Under the pieces are notes generated by a model. The model ran no database searches, had not been told where the DNA came from, and worked only from the letters and a program-made list of their open reading frames with translations. 64,000 bases of DNA from Psychrobacillus lasiicapitis. Its GTDB lineage: Bacteria; Bacillota; Bacilli; Bacillales_A; Planococcaceae. The stretch covers positions 84,467-148,466 of the forward strand of contig NZ_VDGH01000012.1 of NCBI RefSeq assembly GCF_006861795.1, in the 5' to 3' direction. Below are positions 9,067 through 17,956 of this stretch, piece by piece (position 1 is the first letter of the stretch; every line of letters starts with the position of its first letter). The position numbers and the translations under genes are program-made.

Positions 9067-9951
9067 TTACTTTTTCTGTACCAATCGTCTTCTTTTAATT
9101 ATCCAATACACGACAAAAGCAATTACACCTAATATTAGAAAGACCGGTAAATTTCCAATGAAAAATACTAAAATAGCAGAACCGCCAGCAAGTAATGTGT
9201 TTGTACTTGTGACAAACTGTTTCTTTGTCTTTTCCCAAGTATTTAAATCATTATTTTCAATTCCCGGAACAATAACCCGATTTTCAATCATTGTTAGTTC
9301 AATTGTCGAAAAGGAAGACTGGTTTTCCAGATATTTCATCTTACCGACTATCACTTCTATTTCTTCCTGGACTTTTGCTAAATCAGAGGAAATTTTCAAT
9401 AAATCTTCTGTTTTCTCTGCTCCTTCCATAAACGTGAGCAAACGTTCTTCGACCACTCTTTTAGATTTTAGACGGGAACTTAAATCCACATATTGCTCTG
9501 TAACGTCCTGACCAGTAACGTTACGCTCTAATACCTTTGACGCTTCCCCTTCTGCATCGGATAAAAAAGTTTCGAAATGCTTTTCTGGTATTCGGACAAT
9601 CATATGTCCATTACTCGTCTGGTCATCTTGTTTATATACATTGGATTCAACGATATAGCCTCCGTACTCCTTTACCTTCTGTTCGATATTGCTTTGCGCT
9701 TTTGCAAGTTCTTTTACATTCGTTCGAATAATAGCATTATGAATAATCATACGCTGATCAGTCGCTTCAACAGGTTCTTCCGTACTTTTTTCTTCTCCTT
9801 CCACCGCTAAACTTTCCTCTTTCTCTACATATGCGGCAGAATCATTTACACTGTCCATTTCAGAAACACTCTTACTTTCTTCAGCTGCACTACAAGCTCC
9901 AAGAAACCCCAAAAGTACGAGTAATAGAAAATAGAAGAATCCTTTTTTCAT
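9067..9951 (-). CDS. DUF4349 domain lipoprotein
   Basis: A 294-residue lipoprotein with a signal peptide and lipobox LGAC near residue 20, a Glu/Ser-rich linker to about residue 65, then a DUF4349 domain (IRTNVKELAKAQSNIEQKV, GGYIVESN, MIVRIPEKHFETFL, LSSRLKSKRVVEERLL). A coiled-coil stretch covers about 165-205, and a C-terminal TM segment is followed by KRRR. It is thus anchored at both ends in the membrane outer face. DUF4349 function is unknown; some relatives are paired with anti-sigma-like zinc fingers, none of which is seen here. Confidence 0.85.
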   Translation of the reverse strand: MKKGFFYFLLLVLLGFLGACSAAEESKSVSEMDSVNDSAAYVEKEESLAVEGEEKSTEEPVEATDQRMIIHNAIIRTNVKELAKAQSNIEQKVKEYGGYIVESNVYKQDDQTSNGHMIVRIPEKHFETFLSDAEGEASKVLERNVTGQDVTEQYVDLSSRLKSKRVVEERLLTFMEGAEKTEDLLKISSDLAKVQEEIEVIVGKMKYLENQSSFSTIELTMIENRVIVPGIENNDLNTWEKTKKQFVTSTNTLLAGGSAILVFFIGNLPVFLILGVIAFVVYWIIKRRRLVQKK

Positions 9952-10123
9952 GTTTACCTACCCCCTTATCTATATATAAACAGACGGTTTGTTAAATGAA
10001 GGGTTACAAAAATTCAGAAAGTTTTATTTTAACAAGCTAACAAAACAGTCTATTAGCAGATGAGAAATTTTTACTTTTTTCTCAAAAACACTTAAATTAC
10101 CGAAAGATTCAGATAGAATAGAT

Positions 10124-10375
10124 ATAAAGTGAAACTTCAATCAGTGGGGGTTTTTCGACGCACAGGACGTGCTAGTGGGGACGTTGCGACATGGACGTCG
10201 CGCTTTTAGTCCGCGTCAGCCCCCACTGATTGTTAGGTGTGTCCCACACGATGTGGATTACACAGACGTTGCAAACGCTCTTTTATTTTGCGACGAGCTT
10301 TGCGCAGGAGCAACATGATGTTGCGTACTTCGTCTGCGATCATTCAATCGGGCTTTTACGGGCTGCAGGATAAAA
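10124..10375 (+). repeat. Modular structured repeat, copy A (upstream of hutU)
   Basis: Begins ATAAAGTGAAACTTC, followed by CAATCAGTGGGGG (10138-10150) exactly complementary to CCCCCACTGATTG (10220-10232). Its loop has its own GCGAC/GTCGC stem. A second module (GTGTGTCCCACAC to CGTCTG) carries nested GTTGC/GCAAC stems, and the element ends CAATCGGGCTTTTACGGGC...GGATAAAA. It is nearly the same as 23676-23993 but lacks the last hairpin module. It lies between the DUF4349 gene and hutU, with AGGAGG following directly, so hut transcripts starting upstream would carry it in the leader. Confidence 0.8.
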
Positions 10376-10394
10376 ATAGAAGGAGGATTTTCAG

Positions 10395-12062
10395 ATGAGT
10401 AAAGCAAGTGAAAAGGTTATCCGTTACAGAGGAACAAAGTTAAATACAAAAGGCTGGCTTCAAGAGGCTGCTCTTCGTATGCTGATGAACAATTTGGATG
10501 CAGAAGTTGCAGAACATCCCGATGATTTAGTTGTATATGGCGGTATTGGAAAAGCAGCCCGTAACTGGGATGCTTTTGATGCAATTATTCGCTCGTTAAA
10601 GGAATTAGAAAATGACGAGACGTTGCTTGTCCAATCTGGTAAACCAGTTGCGGTATTTAAATCTCATGCAGATGCTCCTCGTGTTCTTATAGCAAACTCT
10701 AACTTAGTTCCAGCTTTTGCAACATGGGAACATTTCCACGAGCTCGATAAAAAAGGACTCATGATGTACGGACAAATGACCGCTGGAAGTTGGATATACA
10801 TTGGCTCTCAAGGGATTGTTCAAGGGACGTATGAAACATTTGCAGAGCTTGCAAAAAAGCATTTTGGCGGAACTTTAAAAAATACTATAACACTTACAGC
10901 GGGTCTTGGTGGCATGGGTGGAGCTCAGCCACTCGCAGTGACAATGAATGGGGGAGTTTGCATTGGTATTGATGTGGATGAATCACGTATTGATCGAAGA
11001 ATCGAAACGGGTTACACCGATTCCAAAACAGATTCATTAGATGAGGCGATTCGTTTAGCTAAAGAAGCAAAACAGGAAGGGAAAGCTCTATCGATTGGTC
11101 TTATAGGAAATGCATCCGATATTTTACCTGAAATGATTACTCGTGGTTTTATTCCAGATATTCTAACAGATCAAACATCTGCCCATGATCCATTAAATGG
11201 ATATATCCCTTCCCGAATGAGTCTAGAAGATGCGCTGAAAAAGAGAGTAGATGATCCACAGGGGTATGTAAAACTAGCTAAAGCATCTATGGAAAAGCAT
11301 GTTCGTGCAATGGTTGACATGATGGATCAGGGTGCCGTGACATTTGACTATGGAAATAACATTCGTCAAGTAGCAAAAGATGCGGGCTTTGAACGTGCAT
11401 TTGACTTCCCAGGGTTCGTTCCAGCTTATATTCGTCCCCAGTTTTGTGAAGGAAAAGGTCCATTCCGTTGGGTTGCACTGTCTGGTGATCCGGAAGACAT
11501 TTATAAAACAGACGAAGTGATTTTACGTGAGTTTAGCTATAACACTCATTTATGTAACTGGATCAAAATGGCCCGTGAAAAAATTCATTTTCAAGGTCTT
11601 CCTTCCCGTATTTGCTGGCTAGGCTACGGGGAACGCGCTCGCTTCGGAAAAATTATAAACGATATGGTCGCTTCTGGTGAATTAAAAGCTCCTATTGTTA
11701 TTGGTAGAGATCATCTCGATTCAGGTTCAGTTGCTTCCCCGAATCGGGAAACAGAAGCGATGAAAGACGGTTCGGACGCAGTAGCAGACTGGCCAATACT
11801 TAATGCCATGATAAATGCAGTTGGTGGTGCAACATGGGTATCCCTTCACCATGGGGGCGGTGTTGGTATGGGATATTCCATCCATGCAGGTATGGTTATT
11901 GTCGCGGACGGAACGCAAGCTGCAGAAGAAAGACTAGAACGAGTACTAACGACAGACCCTGGGATGGGAATTGTTCGTCATTTTGATGCTGGTTATGAGC
12001 TAGCTGAAAAAACAGCACGTGACAAAGGAATTCACATACCAATGATGAAACAGGAGGACTAA
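10395..12062 (+). CDS. hutU: Urocanate hydratase
   Basis: A 555-residue full-length HutU, which converts urocanate to imidazolone propionate in histidine catabolism using tightly bound NAD+. Visible blocks include [24 protein letters not shown] at the N-terminus, the [18 protein letters not shown]-binding segment near residue 171, [15 protein letters not shown] near 350 and [11 protein letters not shown] near 480. AGGAGGATTTTCAG precedes the ATG. First gene of hutU-hutI-hutH; hutI starts 5 bases after the stop. Confidence 0.97.
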   Translation: MSKASEKVIRYRGTKLNTKGWLQEAALRMLMNNLDAEVAEHPDDLVVYGGIGKAARNWDAFDAIIRSLKELENDETLLVQSGKPVAVFKSHADAPRVLIANSNLVPAFATWEHFHELDKKGLMMYGQMTAGSWIYIGSQGIVQGTYETFAELAKKHFGGTLKNTITLTAGLGGMGGAQPLAVTMNGGVCIGIDVDESRIDRRIETGYTDSKTDSLDEAIRLAKEAKQEGKALSIGLIGNASDILPEMITRGFIPDILTDQTSAHDPLNGYIPSRMSLEDALKKRVDDPQGYVKLAKASMEKHVRAMVDMMDQGAVTFDYGNNIRQVAKDAGFERAFDFPGFVPAYIRPQFCEGKGPFRWVALSGDPEDIYKTDEVILREFSYNTHLCNWIKMAREKIHFQGLPSRICWLGYGERARFGKIINDMVASGELKAPIVIGRDHLDSGSVASPNRETEAMKDGSDAVADWPILNAMINAVGGATWVSLHHGGGVGMGYSIHAGMVIVADGTQAAEERLERVLTTDPGMGIVRHFDAGYELAEKTARDKGIHIPMMKQED

Positions 12063-12067
12063 TTACC

Positions 12068-13327
12068 ATGAGAAAAGCAGTTTGGATCAAGCATGCATCA
12101 CAGCTGGTCACTTTAGCAAGTAAATTAAAAGGTCCCCGTGTAAAAGGCGCAATGAGCGAATTAGCGATTATTGAAAACGGAAGTATATGGCTGGAGGACG
12201 GAATTATTCAAGCAGTTGGTACTACGGAAGAATTGGAAGTTTTCTATACGGAAAGTGAAGCGGATGTAGAAATCATCGATGCAACCGGGCATCTCGTAAC
12301 ACCTGGCTTAGTAGACCCTCATACCCATATTGCATTTGGAGGTAGCCGAGAAAAGGAATTCGAGATGCGTCTGGAAGGCGCTACGTATATGGATATTATG
12401 AATGCTGGCGGCGGAATTCATTCGACGACACGAATGACCCGCGAGGCAACAGAGAATGAACTGGTCATTCAAACTTCTAAAAGACTAGATTCTTTTTTAG
12501 CGCATGGAGTTACTACGATTGAAGGAAAAAGTGGATATGGACTAGATTTGGAAACAGAAATAAAACAACTTCGTGTTATGAAACGATTGCAAAAAGAGCA
12601 TCCAATGGATATTGTTCCTACTTTTATGGGAGCACATGCCGTTCCCGAAGCATTTAAAGACCGTGAAGAGGATTATGTAAATCTCATTATTAATGACATG
12701 CTGCCCTTAGTTGCTAAAGAAAAGCTAGCAAAGTTTAATGATGTTTTTTGTGAGGTTGGAGTTTTTACACCAGAACAAACCGAGCGCATTTTAGAAGCTG
12801 GTAAATCTCACGGGCTTATCCCGAAAATACATGCAGATGAAATTGAACCATACAAAGGGGCAGAGCTTGCAGCAAAAGTAGGAGCAATTTCTGCAGAGCA
12901 TTTATTGAAAACAACAGAGGAAGGTATCCAAGCAATGGCTGAGAAAGGAGTTATTGCTTGTTTACTGCCAGCTACTGCTCTTTACTTAAGAGAAACAGCT
13001 GCTAAAGGTAGAAGGATGATTGATGCAGGGGTGCCTGTTGCCATTTCTACAGACTGCAACCCTGGTTCCTCCCCCACTACTTCTATGCCACTTGTAATGA
13101 ATTTAGCTTGCATCTCTATGCGACTCACACCTGCCGAAAGTTTATGTGCCGCTACTTATAATGCAGCTTGCGCAATTCAAATGGAAGATAAGGTTGGTTC
13201 TTTAGAGGTTGGAAAACAAGCGGATGTCGTTCTTTGGAATGTCCAAAGTTACCAGCAACTACAATATTTATTTGGTGTGAATCACGTAAAAACAGTGTGG
13301 AAAAAAGGATTGAAGGTCGTTGGTTAA
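12068..13327 (+). CDS. hutI: Imidazolonepropionase
   Basis: A 419-residue metal-dependent amidohydrolase that opens the imidazolone ring to give N-formimino-L-glutamate. The metal ligand motif DPHTHIAFGGSREKEF is near residue 78, with the later TTIEGKSGYGLD, HADEIEP and STDCNPGSSPTTSMP blocks typical of HutI. It is tightly packed behind hutU and followed after 35 bases by hutH. Confidence 0.97.
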   Translation: MRKAVWIKHASQLVTLASKLKGPRVKGAMSELAIIENGSIWLEDGIIQAVGTTEELEVFYTESEADVEIIDATGHLVTPGLVDPHTHIAFGGSREKEFEMRLEGATYMDIMNAGGGIHSTTRMTREATENELVIQTSKRLDSFLAHGVTTIEGKSGYGLDLETEIKQLRVMKRLQKEHPMDIVPTFMGAHAVPEAFKDREEDYVNLIINDMLPLVAKEKLAKFNDVFCEVGVFTPEQTERILEAGKSHGLIPKIHADEIEPYKGAELAAKVGAISAEHLLKTTEEGIQAMAEKGVIACLLPATALYLRETAAKGRRMIDAGVPVAISTDCNPGSSPTTSMPLVMNLACISMRLTPAESLCAATYNAACAIQMEDKVGSLEVGKQADVVLWNVQSYQQLQYLFGVNHVKTVWKKGLKVVG

Positions 13328-13362
13328 AGTAGAAACTTTACGAAGAAAGAACGTGAATAGGA

Positions 13363-14859
13363 ATGATTAGTTTAAAAGGAAATGGACTGACGCTAGAAAA
13401 TATGCGTGCCCTTTTATATCAAAATGAACAAGTTAAGCTTGAAAAAACTGCTATAGAAGCTGTTGTTAAAAGTAGAAAAGCGGTAGAAACAATAGTAAAA
13501 GACAGACGAATCGTATATGGTATCAACACAGGCTTCGGAAAATTCAGCGATGTAAGCATTGATGAAGAGAACGTTCGTGTACTTCAACTTCATCTCATTC
13601 GCTCACATGCCTGTGGGATCGGTCAGCCTTTCGATGAAATAGTATCACGTGCAATGCTTATACTAAGATTGAACGCATTATTAAAAGGATTCTCGGGTAT
13701 TCGCCTGGAAGTACTAGAGCGGCTCGCATATATGGTAAATCATCGAATTCACCCAGTAATTCCACAACAAGGTTCACTAGGTGCATCCGGTGATTTGGCT
13801 CCCCTCTCCCATTTAGCCCTAGTCCTTATCGGTGAAGGTTTTGTATGGGATGGCGAGAAACATATTGCCTCTAAGAAAATATGGGCTAAACATAATCTAC
13901 AACCAATTATACTCGAGGCTAAAGAAGGGCTCGCACTTATAAACGGAACTCAAGCGATGACAGCCCAAGGAGTTGTAAATTGGTTAGAATCGGAAACACT
14001 TGCTTATCAAACTGAGTGGATTGCCGCTATGTCAATGGAAGCTTTGCATGGTATAACCGACGCGTTCCACCCCGCAATTCATGAAGCACGCGGCTACTCG
14101 GAGCAAGTGGGAGTTGCACAACGTATGCTAAAATGGCTCGAAGGAAGCAAGCTTGTGACTAAACAAGGAGAGAAACGTGTACAGGATGCTTATTCTTTGC
14201 GTTGTATCCCTCAAATTCATGGAGCTAGTTGGCAAGTATTAGAGTATGTAAAAGAAAAACTAGAGATTGAGATGAATGCTGCCACCGATAATCCGTTAAT
14301 AGTAGACAATGGCGACACCGTTATTTCAGGTGGAAACTTCCACGGACAATCAATTGCCTTTGCAATGGACTTCTTAAAAATAGGGATTGCAGAGCTTGCG
14401 AACGTTTCCGAAAGAAGAATAGAAAGACTGGTGAATCCTCAGTTGAACGAAGGACTTCCACCTTTTTTAAGCCCGCAACCTGGACTTCAATCAGGTGCTA
14501 TGATTTTACAATATGCTGCCGCCAGCTTAGTGTCGGAAAACAAAACACTTGCCCATCCGGCCTCTGTTGACTCTATACCTTCTTCTGCAAACCAAGAAGA
14601 CCACGTCAGTATGGGGACAATCGGTGCAAGGCACGCCTCTCAAATTATTCAAAACGCACGTAGAGTCCTTGCGATTGAAGCTTTATGCGCAACACAAGGC
14701 GTAGAATATCGTGGAGTTAACCTAATGTCCCCTTCCCTTTTCAGTAAATGGGAGGACATCAGAAAAATTATTCCATCAATCACGGAAGATCGTATCTTTC
14801 ATAAAGATATAGAAAAACTAAACGACTATTTGAAAAAAGAAACTATCAAAAATAAATAA
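13363..14859 (+). CDS. hutH: Histidine ammonia-lyase
   Basis: A 498-residue HutH, which deaminates L-histidine to urocanate, the first pathway step. The [17 protein letters not shown] block near residue 137-153 contains the Ala-Ser-Gly that cyclises to the MIO cofactor; [13 protein letters not shown] and [11 protein letters not shown] are also conserved. It is last in the operon and precedes a strong terminator. hutG (formiminoglutamase) and hutP (antiterminator), present in B. subtilis, are absent from this cluster. Confidence 0.97.
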   Translation: MISLKGNGLTLENMRALLYQNEQVKLEKTAIEAVVKSRKAVETIVKDRRIVYGINTGFGKFSDVSIDEENVRVLQLHLIRSHACGIGQPFDEIVSRAMLILRLNALLKGFSGIRLEVLERLAYMVNHRIHPVIPQQGSLGASGDLAPLSHLALVLIGEGFVWDGEKHIASKKIWAKHNLQPIILEAKEGLALINGTQAMTAQGVVNWLESETLAYQTEWIAAMSMEALHGITDAFHPAIHEARGYSEQVGVAQRMLKWLEGSKLVTKQGEKRVQDAYSLRCIPQIHGASWQVLEYVKEKLEIEMNAATDNPLIVDNGDTVISGGNFHGQSIAFAMDFLKIGIAELANVSERRIERLVNPQLNEGLPPFLSPQPGLQSGAMILQYAAASLVSENKTLAHPASVDSIPSSANQEDHVSMGTIGARHASQIIQNARRVLAIEALCATQGVEYRGVNLMSPSLFSKWEDIRKIIPSITEDRIFHKDIEKLNDYLKKETIKNK

Positions 14860-14939
14860 GAATGATATATTCAGTTTTAATAAAAGTAGCTACTAATTTG
14901 TTTATCAATGTAGGAACACTTACCATGACAGAGACTATT

Positions 14940-14985
14940 AATGCGAAAAGGATGCGACATTGTTGCATCCTTTTCGCATTTTTTC
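14940..14985 (+). terminator. Strong terminator after hutH
   Basis: AATGCGAAAAGGATGC (14940-14955) is fully complementary to GCATCCTTTTCGCATT (14965-14980), followed by a T run. Apart from it the 320-bp gap 14860-15179 shows no gene. Confidence 0.93.
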
Positions 14986-15179
14986 TGTAATCATGTAACA
15001 AGGATCGTTCGTCATACACAAAAATTGCAGGCAAGCAAAGTGCCAAACAAAACCTTGTAAAACGCTTCCGCAAAACAGCTATGTGCGAATGTTTCTAAAG
15101 AAAAGGTTTACCTAGATAGAAATATGGGGTAGTTAATATCTAAGTATTAAAAAGAAACTACAATTAGGAGGAAATTCAT

Positions 15180-15353
15180 ATGACAACGAATTCAATCGCA
15201 GAACGTAAATGGTGGAAAGTCGGTGCAGCAACATTTCTTTCCATAGCCTTTTTGGCAGCATGTGGGGACGGTGAAAATGAATCGGATGTGGATGACACAA
15301 TTGATGAAGAAATAGAACAAGATATTGAAGAGGAAAATAAAGACGGCGAATAA
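15180..15353 (+). CDS. Acidic micro-lipoprotein 1 (57 residues)
   Basis: 57 codons: a short basic start with KWWKVGAATFLS, a hydrophobic segment and lipobox FLAAC, then a mature part of only about 30 residues, nearly all Asp, Glu, Asn and Gly. AGGAGGAAATTCAT precedes the ATG. It would be a membrane-tethered acidic tail. It is paralogous to the gene at 15629 (same KWWK..AATFLS..LAACGD organisation). Its TAA stop is the first part of the structured repeat. Function unknown; metal or cation binding by the acidic tail is speculation. Confidence 0.72.
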   Translation: MTTNSIAERKWWKVGAATFLSIAFLAACGDGENESDVDDTIDEEIEQDIEEENKDGE

Positions 15354-15504
15354 AGTGAAGCTTCAATCAGTGGGGTTTTCTTCAACCTCCACTGATTGTT
15401 AGTTGAACCAATCGGGCTTTTACGGGCAGTCGATCTCCCACTTATCTTTTCGCTTTTCTTCAATCTTGAAGTGGGAGTCTTACTGCCCGTTAATGCGGGA
15501 TAAA
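15350..15504 (+). repeat. Modular structured repeat, copy C (between paralogous lipoproteins)
   Basis: Same start ATAAAGTGAAGCTTC and AATCAGTGGGG/CCTCCACTGATTG hairpin as the copies at 10124 and 23676, but with a short loop. It then goes directly to AATCGGGCTTTTACGGGCAGT and a hairpin in which CTCCCACTT pairs with AAGTGGGAG inside ACGGGCAGT/ACTGCCCGT, ending GCGGGATAAAA. The large middle module of copies A and B is missing. Confidence 0.78.
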
Positions 15505-15508
15505 ATCC

Positions 15509-15534
15509 AAAAACCACCACGGTGGTTTTTCTTT
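15509..15534 (+). terminator. Terminator after lipoprotein 1 and repeat copy C
   Basis: AAAAACCACC-ac-GGTGGTTTTT is a perfect 10-bp stem with a short loop, followed by CTTTT. Confidence 0.75.
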
Positions 15535-15628
15535 TATGCATGAAATTTAAAATAAAGGTTTAGAAAAGAATAAGTATGGGCAAATACATAGGAAGATGCC
15601 TTTGTACAACCTATAGGAGGAAATCAAA

Positions 15629-15874
15629 ATGACTATGAATTTAAATAAAGGACATAAATGGTGGAAATTAAGTGCAGCAACTTTTCTTTCAGTAGGATTA
15701 CTAGCAGCTTGCGGTGATGATCCTGATGATAATGATATGAATGACCCTGTCGAAGAAGATGTAGATTTAAATGTGGATGTGGAAGACAACGATAGTGAAA
15801 CAGAAGATACGAATGTGGATAAAGAAAATGTAGAAGAAACAGATGAGGAGGTAATGGATAAAGATCGAGAATAA
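15629..15874 (+). CDS. Acidic micro-lipoprotein 2 (81 residues)
   Basis: 81 residues with KWWKLSAATFLS, a hydrophobic stretch and lipobox LLAAC at about residue 27. It is followed by a tail of about 55 residues composed mostly of Asp, Glu, Asn, Val and Thr (DVDLNVDVEDND, then NVDKENVEETDEE). AGGAGGAAATCAAA precedes the ATG. It is a longer paralogue of the gene at 15180. The highly acidic surface-exposed tail is the only clue to function. Confidence 0.75.
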   Translation: MTMNLNKGHKWWKLSAATFLSVGLLAACGDDPDDNDMNDPVEEDVDLNVDVEDNDSETEDTNVDKENVEETDEEVMDKDRE

Positions 15875-16195
15875 CCTAAGATATGTACAATAAATATCCG
15901 AATTATTTGTGGATAAGTCCTCTATATTACTATCTATTTCCCTTAGTATAAGTGTGACTTATGTAAAAAAGATAAAATAGGAACGGAAAAGTCTATTTTA
16001 TGCACAATAAGAGAATTTAGAATCTAATATCTATAAAAATGTTTCGACAAAATTCGAGTTATATACTTTTGTGGATAAAGTTATTCACAAAATTCCAACT
16101 GTTGTATAAACATTTGTACGAACTTACTAACAATTGTTAACAGGTTATCCACCGTCAGCTGTGGATAAGAGAACAGTTGTTCTTAACCTAGCTTT

Positions 16196-16224
16196 TTGTT
16201 AGATTAAAGTTATAGATATAAACT
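16196..16224 (+). promoter_or_regulatory. sda: Possible sda promoter
   Basis: TTGTTA (16196-16201) and TAAACT (16219-16224) are separated by 17 bases and begin 27 bases beyond a DnaA box at 16160. The hexamers are only moderate matches to the SigA consensus. Confidence 0.35.
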
Positions 16225-16286
16225 ATTCATTTTATTTTTCACAATAGACTTTAGTGGATGAAATATAATCAGGAGGTGTTATTGAA

Positions 16287-16415
16287 ATGAGTAAAATGCC
16301 AGATGAATTGTTATTAGAGTCTTATAAACGAGCAAAAGAGTTGAAACTCTCTAGTGATTTTATATCTCTCTTGGAAAATGAAATTTGCCGACGCTCATTG
16401 ATTGTGCATGCATAA
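16287..16415 (+). CDS. sda: Sda, DnaA-linked checkpoint inhibitor of sporulation kinases
   Basis: A 42-residue protein with the Sda pattern: LPDEL-type start ([13 protein letters not shown]) followed by [20 protein letters not shown]. This corresponds to the B. subtilis Sda helical hairpin that binds the dimerisation domain of KinA and blocks the phosphorelay when replication is disturbed. AGGAGGTGTTATTGAA precedes the ATG. Its setting inside a cluster of DnaA boxes supports the assignment strongly. A Cys replaces the usual residue before the RRSL block. Confidence 0.9.
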   Translation: MSKMPDELLLESYKRAKELKLSSDFISLLENEICRRSLIVHA

Positions 16416-16473
16416 TCTTTCCATGTAGTTTTCACCGATCTATTGTGAAAAATAACCTATACTTTTATCTAAC

Positions 16474-16516
16474 AGACACCTACCGAGCGGTTAAGTTTAA
16501 AGGGTGTCTTTTTTTA
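16474..16516 (+). terminator. Terminator after sda
   Basis: AGACACC (16474-16480) pairs with GGTGTCT (16503-16509), followed by seven T. The loop is long (22 nt). Confidence 0.7.
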
Positions 16517-16831
16517 TTCTATTTTTCTTATTAATATTCTTCTCATCCCATTTCTATTCAAAAAAAATTCGACATTATTCTTTACTTGTGTATTTGTGGA
16601 TAAAGTTACACACAAGCCTAAATCAATAATACAGTTAGTTATTATCTATACTAATGAATTTACTAACAGGTTTTCCACAGATTTGTGCATAACTTTTATT
16701 TTTTTCCCCAATCTATTGAAGAACATATATATAGTGTAACTTTCTTTTCTTTCATCCGTAAATAGTATAAAGTTAAACTATATGCCTATGTTAAATTGGC
16801 AAATAGTTATTATTCATGGAGGTTATCTAAA

Positions 16832-17278
16832 TTGAAAAAATTAGCAATATTTTTACTGACAGCCCTGCTTGTGTTTTCATCCGTTGGAAACTTTGTATTT
16901 AACGAAGATACAATCACAGCAGAAGCAAAAAAATATAAATCAGGAAAGAAAAGTTTCAATACAAATAACAATACAACAAACAATAATTCAAATATCCAAA
17001 AGAAAAAAGAGGATTCTACAACTGCAACAAGCAAATCCAAATCTAATACAAACACAAAAGGCGGATTTACTGCTGGCGGTCTAATGAAAGGCTTATTTAT
17101 AGGTGGAATTGCGGGATTATTATTCGGTAGCTTGTTCGCTAATATGGGCTTACTTGGCTCGATATTAGGATTTGCAATAAACGCTGCAGCGATTATTTTA
17201 ATTGTGGTAGTTATTCGTAAAATCTTCGGTTTGTTTAAAGACAAGAAAAAAGAGGATGCTAACTCATGGAGAAGTTAA
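16832..17278 (+). CDS. Small secreted/membrane protein with Tim44-like N-terminal architecture
   Basis: About 148 residues from a TTG start that follows GGAGGTTATCTAAA; an upstream in-frame ATG at 16796 has no ribosome site and would bury the signal peptide. The order is: signal peptide, low-complexity Asn/Thr/Lys/Ser region (about residues 35-75), Gly-rich hydrophobic block GGLMKGLFIGGIAGLLFG, second TM segment with ILIVVVIRKIF, basic tail. This looks like the N-terminal part of COG4395 (Tim44-like) membrane proteins without the Tim44 domain. Function unknown. The next gene overlaps it by 13 bases. Confidence 0.65.
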   Translation: MKKLAIFLLTALLVFSSVGNFVFNEDTITAEAKKYKSGKKSFNTNNNTTNNNSNIQKKKEDSTTATSKSKSNTNTKGGFTAGGLMKGLFIGGIAGLLFGSLFANMGLLGSILGFAINAAAIILIVVVIRKIFGLFKDKKKEDANSWRS

Positions 17279-17556
17279 TAATCCCAGAACAAAACATTAT
17301 TAACGCTGTATGTGTATATATTGCACGTCAAAAATACACAATACCTGAAGAAGTTGAAGTCGAGCTTATGTATGATGACGATTCTGGCTTTACCGCAGAG
17401 GCTTATGTCAATGGACAACAACAACTTTTAAGTACGTTAAATTTAATTGAAGCACTGCGAATGACACTGAAAGAATTTTTGAATCTTGATCCTACTTCTA
17501 CAGGAATCGAATTAATTTTAGATGATGAGGAAGGCATTATAGCGGCAGTCCATTGA
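17266..17556 (+). CDS. DUF2653 (YxcD-like) protein
   Basis: A 96-residue soluble acidic protein matching the YxcD/DUF2653 layout: an N-terminal helix NAVCVYIARQKY, then PEEVEVELMYDDDSGFTAEAYVNG and a C-terminal helix. Its start overlaps the end of the membrane-protein gene by 13 bases, so the pair is translationally coupled. This pair order is common in Bacillales but its role is unknown. Confidence 0.72.
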   Translation: MEKLIIPEQNIINAVCVYIARQKYTIPEEVEVELMYDDDSGFTAEAYVNGQQQLLSTLNLIEALRMTLKEFLNLDPTSTGIELILDDEEGIIAAVH

Positions 17557-17578
17557 GTTAACCATATAGACATGAAAA

Positions 17579-17610
17579 ACCGGCGGCAATTTTTTGCCAC
17601 CGGTCTATTT
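17579..17610. terminator. Bidirectional terminator
   Basis: ACCGGCGGCA pairs with TGCCACCGGT (one mismatch) across a T-rich loop. It lies between the DUF2653 gene and the convergent SASP gene. Confidence 0.85.
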
Positions 17611-17612
17611 TG

Positions 17613-17822
17613 TTATTGTTGGTTAAATGATTGTCCACTCATTTGTGCTTGAGCTTGAGCTACTAAACGCTTAGTAATTTCTCCGCCAACGGAACCGTTA
17701 GCACGCGCTGTAGAGTCTCCGCCAAGGTTTACACCGAATTCTTGTGCAATTTCATATTTCATTTGGTCAAGAGCTTGTTGCACTCCCGGTACTAGAAGTT
17801 GATTTGAATTACGATCTGCCAT
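17613..17822 (-). CDS. Alpha/beta-type small acid-soluble spore protein
   Basis: A 69-residue SASP with the two diagnostic blocks: [10 protein letters not shown] with the germination protease site EFGV, and [15 protein letters not shown] near the C-terminus. These proteins coat spore DNA and protect it from UV. An AGGAGG-type ribosome site (AAGGAGGTGAAAC) precedes the ATG. It is monocistronic. Its presence shows that the organism forms endospores. Confidence 0.96.
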   Translation of the reverse strand: MADRNSNQLLVPGVQQALDQMKYEIAQEFGVNLGGDSTARANGSVGGEITKRLVAQAQAQMSGQSFNQQ

Positions 17823-17922
17823 GTTGTTTCACCTCCTTGTGAGATTATATTGTGCGTTTTAAGAGCATTTATGCAACAAAATTAAAGTTTATTTTTGTGA
17901 GTTTTTCACCTTGAGAAATGAG

Positions 17923-17942
17923 GCTAAGCAGTAATGCTTAGC
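17923..17942 (-). terminator. Hairpin after the VLRF1-like gene
   Basis: GCTAAGCA-gtaa-TGCTTAGC is a perfect 8-bp stem 15 bases after the stop codon on the minus strand. There is no strong T run, so termination is only probable. Confidence 0.55.
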
Positions 17943-17956
17943 TTCATCTTTTGTTG

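Larger units (their letters stand above)
15908..16692. promoter_or_regulatory. Dense DnaA-box cluster around sda
   Basis: Matches to the DnaA box TTWTNCACA on either strand occur at 15908-15916, 16070-16078, 16081-16089, 16160-16168, 16235-16243, 16444-16452, 16595-16603, 16671-16679 and 16684-16692. Four of these read TGTGGATAA exactly (perfect TTATCCACA on the other strand). Weaker sites lie at 16145-16153 and 16606-16614. They flank sda on both sides. In B. subtilis DnaA binds a box cluster at sda and controls it, linking replication stress to sporulation, so the same logic is inferred here. Confidence 0.82.

Noticed and set aside
10124..10375. HutP-type antiterminator/terminator upstream of hutU
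   Set aside because: The structure is shared with unrelated loci and has no T run; no HutP NAG-repeat site is visible.
15875..16831. Chromosomal replication origin (oriC) because of clustered DnaA boxes
   Set aside because: No dnaA, dnaN, rpmH or recF nearby and no clear DnaA-trio or unwinding element; the sda gene in the middle explains the cluster better.
16796..16831. ATG at 16796 as start of the Tim44-like membrane protein
   Set aside because: No ribosome site there, and it would place polar residues before the signal peptide; TTG at 16832 has GGAGG at the right distance.
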